64,000 nucleotides of DNA from Flavobacteriaceae bacterium PS02337 (GCA_029959285.1 JASCOE010000001.1:682001-746000), one strand, 5' to 3'; shown: positions 24,218 to 32,420, counted from the stretch's first letter. Numbers and translations are program-made. Notes: generated from the sequence alone by a model not told the origin.

Positions 24218-26368
24218 TTATTTAATATGTATTAAGTGACTAATAGCTTCTCTGGTAATGAATCCAACATCATCCTTAAAATGTAAAAAATCTTTTCTTT
24301 TCAAATTATCAATGACTTTGCTGACTTCTCGATCAGTATAACCAACTAAATTCTTTTTTATATAAGAGAATTTCCTAGCTCGGGGTTTTATTCCATCTAT
24401 GTGAAAAAAATGTTTTAAAACTTCTTCTTCAGTTAATTTAGGTGTTAAAGGACTCTCTTCTTCAATCATAACTTTGTTCTCTATTTCTTCAAGAAATGAA
24501 TTGTTTGTATTACAGGCATACAATGCAAAATCTACAAAATTGATTTTATCTGAATTTAATATTGTACAATTATAAAAACCACAATTTTGAAATGATGTTT
24601 TTTGAAATATTGAAGTGTCAAAAATGCAATTTTCGAAATTTACACTAGAAAAATTTGACTCTGAAAACATGCTATTTGAATTAAAAGATATGTTTTTGAT
24701 AGTTTTATCGATAAGGAATAAATTATTATATTTTCGATTAAATTTTTTGACTAAGCTATAATCTAATTCGAAGTAAAAATTAGTATCATACTGAAAATTA
24801 TTATCATTATAAATTGTCCAAAGTAATTCCTTATTAGTTTTATTTTGAATCTTAAATGATTCGATAGATTTTAATGCAAAATCTTGTGGAATTACTTCTG
24901 TAAAATTTTTATAATGTTGTTGAAATTTTTCGTGAATTAAATTTTCACCAATAAAATTTCCAAATATATAATCGTTAACAAAACCAACATCTCCATTATT
25001 TTTTCGATCTAAAAAAACATGATTTGATAAAGTATCAACTAAATCTTCTATTGTTGGTCTTTCTTCTGCGATATATTCTTTTAAACTCTCTTGTAAGGAT
25101 TTTAGATTGTAATCTTTAATTAATTCTTTAATAGTTTCTTTACTCTCTGCTGTAATATTAAATTCAGACATAAAGCGATTAAGTTTTCTAAAAATTCTTA
25201 ATTGAGCTTCATTATTTAATTTTAAATTCTGTCTTAATTGTTCTCTTTGTAATAAATAGTCAAAATATTTATTTATTAAAGTTCCGTCAGAATTAACCAC
25301 ATATTCTAATAATTTTTCAATTGGAATATTTCTTAAATAAGATAATAGAACTGGATTAGCTATTTGCTCTAAGGGAAAGGAGGCATTTTCTATAGCTTCA
25401 ATTTTATCTTTGTTTAACCAGTTTTCAATTGTTGGTTCTTTTATTTCAAATCTAGCTAGTGAAAAATTATTTTGTGATTCATATATAGTATTTAAAAATT
25501 CATCACTATTAAAAATTGCAGTTTTTCTAGAGGTTATTATTATTTTAGCTTGACCTTTCAATAAATCAATAATAGTGGTTAGCATACTTTCCACTTCATC
25601 CTTGTTGCTTTCTTTTGATATTAATTCATCAAAACCATCAATGATTAATGGGATTCTTCCTTTGAAAATTTGTTCTAATACTATATTTTGTTTTATTCCA
25701 TTAGGGAATTGATCATCAATTTCATTGAGTAAAATATGTTTAAAAACTCGAGCTTCTCTGTTTCTTGATAATTCAGTAAAAAAAGGCAATTTTTTGCAGT
25801 CTTTAACTGAAAAAGTATTTAGTATTTCATTTGCAGTACAAGTTTTTCCAAATCCAGCTGGGGCTTCAATAATAACGAATAGAGCGCCTGAAGTTTCATT
25901 TAGATATGTGTTAATTTTATCAATTAGTGAAGTGTCAGAAGTTCCATTATATGATGCATTTTCTAATATGTTTCCATCTTCATTTTGATAAATTAATTCA
26001 TAAGAACTTTTGATATATTGATATTCACTTCCTTCTGGTAGATTATGAAGTTGTTTGTTTACGAAATGTTTATATCTATTTCTTAATTCATTTCCTAAAG
26101 GCGTTTTTATAAAAAAACCATTAAAAAGATATTCCTCAATTGATTCTTCCGAATCTAAAATTTTTATATCAGTTGCATAACCCAATTCTGAATAATCATG
26201 TTTGTATTTTGTTACATCGTAATTCTTATCAAATGAAATTATTTCCGCAGCATGATACATCCCATATCTTAAAGTGTAAACTCTTACTTTATTATTTGAA
26301 TTCTCAGCTACCTGGTAATTATATGATTTAAATAAAGCATCAATTTTATGAATTCTATCTTCTGTCAT
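24218..26368 (-). CDS. NACHT-type NTPase with pentapeptide-like and C-terminal winged-helix-like regions
   Basis: This 716-residue STAND/NACHT protein is predicted to be a signalling ATPase. Residues 1-100 form an unrecognised alpha/beta region (RVYTLRYGMYHAAEIISFD). Walker A is EAPAGFGKT (168-176, K175, T176). Walker B is IPLIIDGFDELIS (239-251, D244, D247, E248), the NACHT-style DGxDE. IIITSRK (276-282) is the sensor arginine region. Residues 330-500 are helical. Five-residue repeats with F/I at every fifth position (NFSSV NFENC IFDTS IFQKT SFQNC, about 572-596) resemble a short pentapeptide-repeat sheet. The C-terminus (about 645-716; GYTDREVSKVIDNLKRKDFL) looks like a winged helix. Its partner 1 nt downstream is the RelA/SpoT-domain protein. 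NACHT proteins with an adjacent enzyme are often anti-phage systems; that role is inferred here. Confidence 0.85.
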   Translation of the reverse strand: MTEDRIHKIDALFKSYNYQVAENSNNKVRVYTLRYGMYHAAEIISFDKNYDVTKYKHDYSELGYATDIKILDSEESIEEYLFNGFFIKTPLGNELRNRYKHFVNKQLHNLPEGSEYQYIKSSYELIYQNEDGNILENASYNGTSDTSLIDKINTYLNETSGALFVIIEAPAGFGKTCTANEILNTFSVKDCKKLPFFTELSRNREARVFKHILLNEIDDQFPNGIKQNIVLEQIFKGRIPLIIDGFDELISKESNKDEVESMLTTIIDLLKGQAKIIITSRKTAIFNSDEFLNTIYESQNNFSLARFEIKEPTIENWLNKDKIEAIENASFPLEQIANPVLLSYLRNIPIEKLLEYVVNSDGTLINKYFDYLLQREQLRQNLKLNNEAQLRIFRKLNRFMSEFNITAESKETIKELIKDYNLKSLQESLKEYIAEERPTIEDLVDTLSNHVFLDRKNNGDVGFVNDYIFGNFIGENLIHEKFQQHYKNFTEVIPQDFALKSIESFKIQNKTNKELLWTIYNDNNFQYDTNFYFELDYSLVKKFNRKYNNLFLIDKTIKNISFNSNSMFSESNFSSVNFENCIFDTSIFQKTSFQNCGFYNCTILNSDKINFVDFALYACNTNNSFLEEIENKVMIEEESPLTPKLTEEEVLKHFFHIDGIKPRARKFSYIKKNLVGYTDREVSKVIDNLKRKDFLHFKDDVGFITREAISHLIHIK

Positions 26369-26469
26369 TATTTTTTTTTTAGTTATTAAGAATCTTAATT
26401 TTGTAAATAAAGTATTTTAAAGAATATTATAAACAAGTATAAATACCTGTTTATTCTTATTGTAAAATG

Positions 26470-26477
26470 CAAAATTA
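26470..26477 (-). promoter_or_regulatory. Candidate -7 element of the NACHT / RelA-SpoT cassette
   Basis: The minus strand reads TAATTTTG, matching TAnnTTTG, about 100 nt upstream of the NACHT ATG. No clear TTG box is seen. Confidence 0.4.
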
Positions 26478-26561
26478 GAGTGGTTAAGATAATTTGTATT
26501 ATGGTTTTCCATAAAAACTGTTAAAATAATAAGTGTAATTTTCTGGAAAATGTTTAAACAA

Positions 26562-26592
26562 AAAAAGACTGTTATTTATAGATAGTCTTTTT
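26562..26592. terminator. Hairpin terminator next to the regulator remnant
   Basis: Stem aaaaagact (26562-26570) / agtcttttt (26584-26592) with a 13-nt loop. It lies just past the stop codon of the minus-strand remnant at 26621 and was probably that gene's terminator. Confidence 0.6.
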
Positions 26593-26620
26593 ATTAAGTT
26601 TATTCTTTTATTAGAATTCG

Positions 26621-26743
26621 CTATTTCCCCTTCATCAACTTCTCCAAATACTTCACTTTATCCTTTTCAGCATGAACCAAACGCTCATAAAATTCCACAA
26701 CATTATTAATAGAATTACAGTTAAATTCCTTAAAAACTCCAAA
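26621..26743 (-). pseudogene. 3' remnant of a gene, possibly an XRE-type HTH regulator tail
   Basis: The reverse strand encodes about 40 residues ending FYERLVHAEKDKVKYLEKLMKGK before a TAG at 26621, with an in-frame TAA just upstream at 26744-26746. The closing charged helix FYERL-x-x-AEKDK-x-x-YLEKL resembles the C-terminal tail of many small XRE-type regulators of flavobacteria (from memory). No start codon or HTH remains, so this is a decayed 3' end. Confidence 0.35.
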
Positions 26744-26918
26744 TTAATTTCTCAAAAGACAATTTAAGGAAGCTTTATCCGTAATCAGGAACGCATCAGA
26801 ACAAAAATGTACTTTAACGTTTTTTCAAGTTGTTTGTAGAAAATAAAAAGCAAAACGGCAACAAAGCAATATTTTTGATAAAATTTTAAGACAAACTGTT
26901 AATTTTATTTAATTGTTT

Positions 26919-27596
26919 ATGAAAAAGTACGAAACGCTTTGGAGCGCCTTTTTGTTGATTATTTCGCTGAATTGTTTTGCTCAAAACGTAGCGAATGCTT
27001 CGTCTTCTTCAGAAAAAGGAAAAACGATAATATTAACAGATAATCTTGCATCTAACAAGGATTACGTAATAAAATCTTATTATGTAGAAGAAAGAATCAA
27101 CAAACTTTTTGGAGGAAGAATTATAACTTACGAAGTTTCAAAACTCGATATGGTCGATACATATGATTTAGGTCCGAATAATGTTCGAACGGTAATTCCT
27201 AGATATGTAAAAAGAAAACAGAAAATTACTGCTGTTGCCGAAACAAAACCTCAAGCCGGAACTTTGTCGGCTTCGCTACAACCGATTAAAGTCGATATTA
27301 AAGCTCCTGCCAAAGAAACGCAATACACAAGCGTAGATATTACAGGAACATATGAAAAAGTCTTAGAGAAAGGCTATAAATCGCCAGAAATGCTTCAAAA
27401 AGTAGCCGACCGACTTTATTTTGAAGGAAACCTAAATACAGCGGCAGGCTATTATGAACAATTGTTTATTTTGGTTAAAGATCCAGACGTTATTTATTAC
27501 TACAGATATGCGCAGTCATTAAAAGCAATTAATCAAATCGATAAAGCTGAAATTTTGATGAAAAGGTTTAAGAGTGAGACTTTGGTGGTGAAATAG
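26919..27596 (+). CDS. Exported TPR-containing protein related to the N-terminal part of OmpA/PorE-type proteins
   Basis: This protein of about 225 residues has a signal peptide ending LNCFAQ. I use the ATG at 26919; an upstream in-frame TTG at 26913 adds only two residues. The middle is basic and proline-rich (VIPRYVKRKQKITAV). The C-terminal 90 residues form TPR-like helices: VLEKGYKSPEMLQKVADRLYFEGNLNTAAGYYEQLF, then YYYRYAQSLKAINQIDKAEILMKRF. This arrangement matches the N-terminal TPR part of flavobacterial OmpA-family/PorE-like envelope proteins, but the WD40-like and OmpA domains are absent. It may be a stand-alone or cut-down relative. Confidence 0.65.
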   Translation: MKKYETLWSAFLLIISLNCFAQNVANASSSSEKGKTIILTDNLASNKDYVIKSYYVEERINKLFGGRIITYEVSKLDMVDTYDLGPNNVRTVIPRYVKRKQKITAVAETKPQAGTLSASLQPIKVDIKAPAKETQYTSVDITGTYEKVLEKGYKSPEMLQKVADRLYFEGNLNTAAGYYEQLFILVKDPDVIYYYRYAQSLKAINQIDKAEILMKRFKSETLVVK

Positions 27597-27601
27597 TTTT
27601 T

Positions 27602-27677
27602 TTAACCGCAAAGACGCTAAGGGAAAAGCGCAAAGGTCGCAAAGTTTTATTTTAAGCTTTGCGACCTTTGCGGTTAA
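27602..27677. repeat. Dispersed intergenic inverted repeat (ccgcaaag family), copy 1
   Basis: Outer arms taaccgcaaag (27603-27613) / ctttgcggtta (27666-27676). Alternative inner arms gcaaaggtcgcaaag (27630-27644) / ctttgcgacctttgc (27657-27671) are a perfect 15-bp match. A second copy with the same words is at 48796-48896. Confidence 0.85.
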
Positions 27678-27699
27678 ATTCAAGTTCAGTTTAAAGCAA

Positions 27700-27736
27700 A
27701 AAAAAAAAAGACGATCAATTTGATCGTCTTTTTTTT
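27700..27736. terminator. Terminator of the tRNA-Asn pair
   Basis: Stem gacgatca (27710-27717) / tgatcgtc (27721-27728) with a 3-nt loop and flanking A and T runs. It lies at the 3' side of the minus-strand tRNA genes. Confidence 0.85.
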
Positions 27737-27739
27737 AAG

Positions 27740-27813
27740 CTCCCCCTCTTGGGCTCGAACCAAGGACCCTCTGATTAACAGTCAGATGCTCTAACCAACT
27801 GAGCTAAGGAGGA
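27740..27813 (-). tRNA. tRNA-Asn (anticodon GTT)
   Basis: A 74-nt cloverleaf on the minus strand. The acceptor stem is TCCTCCT/AGGGGGA with one T-G pair. The D-arm contains AGCTCAGTTGGTTAGAGC. Anticodon stem TCTGA/TCAGA encloses the loop CTGTTAA, giving GTT. The T-arm contains GGTTCGAGCC. CCA is not encoded. It is identical to the copy upstream at 27852. Confidence 0.95.
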
Positions 27814-27851
27814 ATCACCTTAAAGGTAAATATGTTTGCTAAAAAAAGTTG

Positions 27852-27925
27852 CTCCCCCTCTTGGGCTCGAACCAAGGACCCTCTGATTAACAGTCAGATG
27901 CTCTAACCAACTGAGCTAAGGAGGA
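27852..27925 (-). tRNA. tRNA-Asn (anticodon GTT), second tandem copy
   Basis: Same 74-nt sequence and structure as the copy at 27740, separated by a 38-nt spacer. The two are probably one transcript ending at 27700. Confidence 0.95.
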
Positions 27926-28008
27926 AGTTGTTGCTCTTTTTAGCGAGTGCAAATATAAAACTATTTTTAGTTTCTCAAAAACATTTCCACTCTTTTTTTG
28001 ACTTTTTT

Positions 28009-29352
28009 TTACTTGCCGACAATTGCCTTATAAATGTCGTTACCGTTAGCAAATACTAGTAGTGAAATAAGTAATACAAAACCAACGATTTGCGCATTCT
28101 CTAGGAATTTATCGCTCGGTTTTTTACCGCTAATAATTTCATACAATAAAAACATCACGTGCCCTCCATCAAGAGCCGGAATTGGTAATAAATTCATAAC
28201 TCCAAGCATAATTGACAATAAAGCGGTGATTGACCAGAAAACTTCCCAGCTCCAAGAAGTAGGGAAAATATTGAAAATTGCCGCAAAACCACCGACTTGT
28301 TTGTATGCTTTAGTTTCTGGATTAAAAATCATTTTCAATTGTTTTCCGTAACCTACTAATTGATCTTTTCCTTTTTCAAGACCAACCGGAATAGATTCGA
28401 AGAAACCATATTCTTTAGTGCTTATTTTATAGTAACCTAGTTTTTCTAATGATTTCATGTCTAAACCACCAGCGACAACGCCAAGCTTACCTTCATTATT
28501 AACTCTTAAGTCAATAGGAGTTTCTTTTAAATCGCGTAAAACAACAGCAGAAATTAGTTTTCCTTTATTGGCATCTAAAATAGTTTTTGCTTCATCAAAA
28601 TATTTAATTTTTTGTCCGTTAAGCGAAAGAATCAAATCTTTTGGTTTTAAATTCTGGTTTGGAGAGTCCTCAGCAACTTGTCCAATTGCAAAAGGTCGAC
28701 GTATACCAATAAGAAGCCCTTTTTCTGTTTTAGAAAGTTGGTCTACAAAATCGGTTGGCATTTTGATGGTTTGCTGTTGTCCATTTCTTTCAATTAAAAC
28801 TTCTTTTGCCATAATAACATTCATGTTCATGTCGCTGTCAAAGTTTTCTACAGTTTTTCCGTCAATAGAAATAATTTTGTCACCAGTTTTAAAACCGGCT
28901 TTAATCATAACGGGATTTTCAATTGCAACACCATCTTTTAAATCAGAGTTTGCAATATAAGTGTCTCCATAGGCAAATGCCATTCCTATATAAATAATAA
29001 AAGCTAAGATAAAGTTTACCGTCACACCGCCAAGCATAATAATTAAACGCTGCCAAGCTGGTTTAGTACGAAATTCCCAAGGTTGTGGAGGCAGAGCCAT
29101 TTGCTCTTTGTCCATACTTTCATCGATCATTCCAGAAATTTTCACATAACCTCCAAGCGGAAGCCATCCGATACCGTATTCTGTTTCTCCGATTTTCTTT
29201 TTGAAAAGTGAATATTTAACATCAAAAAACAAATAAAATTTTTCGACTCTTGTTTTAAACAATTTTGCAGGGATAAAATGCCCTAATTCATGAAGAATAA
29301 TAAGTAAAGATAAACTCAATAGAAATTGAGAGAGTTTGATAACTATATCCAT
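28009..29352 (-). CDS. rseP: Site-2 intramembrane metalloprotease (RIP protease RseP)
   Basis: This 447-residue inner-membrane protease cleaves membrane-anchored anti-sigma factors and signal-peptide remnants. The zinc motif is H21-E22-L-G-H25 in the first helix, and the third ligand is D395 in NLLPIPALDGGHV. Between them lie two PDZ-like domains (about 125-200 and 205-285). A third helix (VNFILAFIIYIGMAFAYG) follows the first PDZ-distal loop, and a C-terminal helix closes the protein. A -7 element TACTTTTG is visible at 29391-29398 on the minus strand. Its natural client could be an ECF/anti-sigma pair such as the sigma factor at the window start, but no direct link is shown. Confidence 0.95.
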   Translation of the reverse strand: MDIVIKLSQFLLSLSLLIILHELGHFIPAKLFKTRVEKFYLFFDVKYSLFKKKIGETEYGIGWLPLGGYVKISGMIDESMDKEQMALPPQPWEFRTKPAWQRLIIMLGGVTVNFILAFIIYIGMAFAYGDTYIANSDLKDGVAIENPVMIKAGFKTGDKIISIDGKTVENFDSDMNMNVIMAKEVLIERNGQQQTIKMPTDFVDQLSKTEKGLLIGIRRPFAIGQVAEDSPNQNLKPKDLILSLNGQKIKYFDEAKTILDANKGKLISAVVLRDLKETPIDLRVNNEGKLGVVAGGLDMKSLEKLGYYKISTKEYGFFESIPVGLEKGKDQLVGYGKQLKMIFNPETKAYKQVGGFAAIFNIFPTSWSWEVFWSITALLSIMLGVMNLLPIPALDGGHVMFLLYEIISGKKPSDKFLENAQIVGFVLLISLLVFANGNDIYKAIVGK

Positions 29353-29510
29353 TTTTTATTTTTAATTCGTATTTAACGCACAAAAGTAGCGTTTTCTAAT
29401 TTAATTTGTGGTGCAAGATAGTGTTTAAGCTTTTAAATGTTTGTTAATAATTCCTCTTAGTTTTAATAATTTAAATAAAGCTCATTTTATTAGTAACGTA
29501 TTGGCTAATT

Positions 29511-30464
29511 ATGTTACAAATATGGAAACAAAGATTATTTAATGAAAAATTGATTACAATTTTAAAATATTTGTTTACTGTTCGTTTTAGAAAATTAGTT
29601 TCTAAAGGAGATAATATTGCCGTACTTTTAATTGTACTGCTTTATTTGTTTACTGCATATTTAGTTTTTAAAAATTACCAGCATTTTCAAAACTATGTTT
29701 TAATTTTTTTTCTAGATGTTGTTGGCTATCATTTACAAAGGTCTGATATCGAAATCTTGAAGCTCAGAAAAAATTATAAATTGATATTGTTCTTAGAATA
29801 TTTTGTTTATTCCTTGCCTTTTTATTTGGTCTTAGTATTTAAAGGAGAGTTTTTGCTCATTGCAGGTATATTGATTTTTAATGTCTTTTTAATAAACCTT
29901 CCAAAGTCAAATTTCAAAACACTAAAATATCCATTTGATTTATTTAATGTTTATTGGCACATCAATTTTAGAAAATACAAACTAATTGACCTCTTCCTGT
30001 TGTTACCAATCTTGGTTTACATTGCCACAGAATATAAAAACCATAATCTGATTTATTTTGTATTACTGATTTTGTCATTAATAGCTTGCACGCCTTCTTT
30101 TGAAAGAGAGAGAATAGAGGAAATTAAACAAAACCCTTTTACAGCAGAAAAGTATTTGTGGTATCAATTAAAAAATACAATTCGCAATACCTTTTACATT
30201 ACAATTCCAATTGCGATTATGCTCTGTATTTTTCAAATATGGGAAGAATTTATTTGGATTGGATTTGTGTTTATTGCACCATTAGCTAATGTGATTTTGA
30301 AATATTTATGCTTTAGAAATAACTTGATACAACAGATTTTTTTCGTGTTATTTATTGCAACAAGTATTTTCCTTTTTGGACTCCCATTGATTATAATGCC
30401 TTTTATGTACAAAAAAGCAATTAAAAACTTAAACGCCATTAAATATGCTGAAGATTCAAATTGA
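29511..30464 (+). CDS. Predicted ABC transporter membrane protein
   Basis: This 317-residue protein has many hydrophobic segments (about 40-60, 63-82, 97-116, 118-135, 160-178, 182-200, 230-250, 255-270, 280-300). It has no recognisable soluble domain. Its last 20 nt overlap the start of an ABC ATPase gene, so it is very likely the partner permease. The segment INFRKYKLIDLFLLLPI after the first half could contact the ATPase, a guess. The substrate is unknown; small two-component exporters of this type often handle peptides or lipids. Confidence 0.7.
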   Translation: MLQIWKQRLFNEKLITILKYLFTVRFRKLVSKGDNIAVLLIVLLYLFTAYLVFKNYQHFQNYVLIFFLDVVGYHLQRSDIEILKLRKNYKLILFLEYFVYSLPFYLVLVFKGEFLLIAGILIFNVFLINLPKSNFKTLKYPFDLFNVYWHINFRKYKLIDLFLLLPILVYIATEYKNHNLIYFVLLILSLIACTPSFERERIEEIKQNPFTAEKYLWYQLKNTIRNTFYITIPIAIMLCIFQIWEEFIWIGFVFIAPLANVILKYLCFRNNLIQQIFFVLFIATSIFLFGLPLIIMPFMYKKAIKNLNAIKYAEDSN

Positions 30465-31077
30465 TCAAAAAAAATACGGAGATAAAATAATATTAGAAAA
30501 TATTAAAATCAATATCGATCAGCCTGGAATTTATGGCGTGATTGGTAAAAACGGACATGGAAAAACAACACTTTTTAAATGCATTTTGAGTCTTGAAAGC
30601 TATAAAGGGAGTTGTTTTCTAAATCAGGAAAAACTAATGCTACAAAATGCAGGTTGGATTCCTACTGAACCGCCTATTTATGAGGAACTAACAGCAAATG
30701 AATTTTATGATTTTTATGCCCATTTATTAAATTTGAAAACATTTGCTTTTAATGAGATTTTTGAAGTTCCAGAAAACCAGTTAATTCGTGAATTTTCAAC
30801 AGGAATGAAAAAGAAAACTTATTTGAATGCCGTTTTTCAAAAAGACTTTCTAATCTATGTTTTAGACGAACCTTTCAATGGCTTGGATTTAGAATCGAAT
30901 TATTTATTAATGAATTATATTCGAGAACTTTCCAAGACCAGCATCGTTTTAATTTCTTCACATATTTTAGAAATTCTTTATAAAGACTGCGATAAAATTT
31001 TTCTGTTGAAAGATAAAAAAGTTACAGAATTTGAAAAAAATGAATTTTCAGAAATAGAGAAAAACCTTTTTAGCTGA
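30445..31077 (+). CDS. ABC transporter ATP-binding protein
   Basis: The 210-residue nucleotide-binding subunit has Walker A GKNGHGKTT (34-42), a variant signature FSTGM (117-121) in place of LSGGQ, Walker B FLIYVLDEP (135-143) and an H-loop around SSHILEILYKDCDKI. It overlaps the preceding permease gene by 20 nt, a sign of translational coupling. The degenerate signature sequence is common in exporter ATPases of the CcmA/NatA type. Confidence 0.9.
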   Translation: MLKIQIDQKKYGDKIILENIKINIDQPGIYGVIGKNGHGKTTLFKCILSLESYKGSCFLNQEKLMLQNAGWIPTEPPIYEELTANEFYDFYAHLLNLKTFAFNEIFEVPENQLIREFSTGMKKKTYLNAVFQKDFLIYVLDEPFNGLDLESNYLLMNYIRELSKTSIVLISSHILEILYKDCDKIFLLKDKKVTEFEKNEFSEIEKNLFS

Positions 31078-31218
31078 CGTTCCAAAAACAGACTTTAATT
31101 TAAATGTTTGTTAATTAATAAACATTTCAATTTCTCGTTTTAACAAGATGCCGTAACTTTACTTTTTAAACAACTTTCATTTTCAATTGAGAGTTAAAAA
31201 CCATTAAAAGTTACAATT

Positions 31219-32289
31219 ATGTCTTCACAATTATTTTCAACTTTCAACATAAAAAAAATCACTTTAAAAAATAGAATCGTCATTTCTCCAATGTGTCAAT
31301 ATTCGTCAGTTGACGGATTTGCAAACGATTGGCATTTGGTTCATTTAGGAAGCCGTGCCAGCGGAGGCGCGGGATTAATCATTCAGGAAGCGACTGCAGT
31401 TTCTCCAGAAGCGAGAATTTCTCCTTCCGATTTAGGAATTTGGAAAGACGAACATATCGAAAAACTAAAACAAATCAACGCCTTTATTATTTCTCAGAAT
31501 TCAATTCCAGGAATTCAATTGGCGCATGCTGGTCGAAAAGCAAGCGTATCTTCTCCTTGGCAGGGAAATAAAAAATTAGATTTCGCTCAAGGCGGATGGC
31601 AAACCGTTGCGCCAAGTGCGATTCCGTATCATGATGATGAACCGTTTCTTCCAGAAGCTTTAGACAAAAACGGAATCCAAAAAGTAATTTCAGATTTTAG
31701 AACAGCAACCAAAAGAGTAGTCGAAGCAGGATATCAGGTTTTAGAAATTCATGCGGCTCATGGTTATTTATTACACCAATTTCTTTCTCCGTTAACAAAT
31801 GTAAGAACAGACGAATACGGGGGAAGTTTTGAAAATCGAATTCGTTTTACCTTAGAAATTCTAGAGGCAGTTCAAACCGAATGGCCTGCAGATTTGCCTT
31901 TATTTGTTAGAATTTCAGCAACCGATTGGGCAGAAAATGGCTGGAATCCAGAAGAATCTGTACAGATTTCGAAAATATTAAAAGAAAAAGGAGTAGATTT
32001 AATCGACGTTTCATCAGGCGGATTGGTTTCACATCAAAAAATAACATTAGGTCCAGGTTATCAGGTTCCTTTTGCAGAAAAAGTAAAACAAGAAGCCAAT
32101 ATTTCAACTGGAGCTGTCGGATTAATTACCGAAGCCAAACAAGCCGAAGATATTCTAAATAAAAATCAAGCTGATTTAATTTTATTCGCAAGAGAATCTT
32201 TAAGAAACCCGAATTTGCCTTTAGATTTTGCTAGAGAATTAAACAGCGATATTCAATGGCCAAAACAATACGAAAGAGCTAAACTTTAA
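31219..32289 (+). CDS. NADH:flavin oxidoreductase, Old Yellow Enzyme (YqjM-like)
   Basis: This 356-residue TIM-barrel FMN enzyme reduces activated C=C bonds of enones or nitro compounds using NAD(P)H. Residues match the YqjM class: C26 and Y28 (SPMCQYSS) near the flavin, the pair H178/H181 with Y183 (HAAHGYLLHQFLSP) for substrate binding, and GGSFENRIRF for the phosphate. The physiological substrate is probably an electrophile or xenobiotic. It is in the same direction as the Gfo/Idh/MocA gene but separated by an inverted repeat (32302-32403). Confidence 0.92.
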   Translation: MSSQLFSTFNIKKITLKNRIVISPMCQYSSVDGFANDWHLVHLGSRASGGAGLIIQEATAVSPEARISPSDLGIWKDEHIEKLKQINAFIISQNSIPGIQLAHAGRKASVSSPWQGNKKLDFAQGGWQTVAPSAIPYHDDEPFLPEALDKNGIQKVISDFRTATKRVVEAGYQVLEIHAAHGYLLHQFLSPLTNVRTDEYGGSFENRIRFTLEILEAVQTEWPADLPLFVRISATDWAENGWNPEESVQISKILKEKGVDLIDVSSGGLVSHQKITLGPGYQVPFAEKVKQEANISTGAVGLITEAKQAEDILNKNQADLILFARESLRNPNLPLDFARELNSDIQWPKQYERAKL

Positions 32290-32301
32290 ATATTTTTATT
32301 A

Positions 32302-32403
32302 GCCACAGATTTTAAGGATTAAAAGGATTTTTTTTTGAATATTTTTTGCCACTAATTAGTGGCGACTAAAAAAGAATCTGTGAAAATCCATTTAATCTGT
32401 GGC
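32302..32403. repeat. Intergenic inverted repeat (gccacagat family)
   Basis: Ends gccacagat (32302-32310) / atctgtggc (32395-32403) are perfect complements, with further partial matches inward (aaggatt / aatccat). A 16-bp palindrome gccactaattagtggc lies at 32348-32363 in the middle. Non-coding. Confidence 0.8.
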
Positions 32404-32420
32404 AAAAAAATCACAACAAC

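Larger units (their letters stand above)
26369..26918. other. Gene-poor junction upstream of the NACHT cassette
   Basis: About 550 nt without an intact gene. It contains a minus-strand -7 element for the cassette (26470-26477), a terminator-like hairpin (26562-26592) and the decayed 3' end of a minus-strand gene (26621-26743). It probably marks the edge of a replaced or inserted segment. No integrase, transposase or tRNA edge is seen. Confidence 0.5.

Noticed and set aside
27740-27925. tRNA-Asn pair as an integration site for a mobile element
   Set aside because: Both genes are intact, no partial tRNA copy, integrase or att-like direct repeat is seen nearby, and the NACHT cassette is not adjacent to them.
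31329-32162. Basic, arginine-rich frames overlapping the OYE gene
   Set aside because: They are shadows of the oxidoreductase coding sequence, with no start context or conserved motif.
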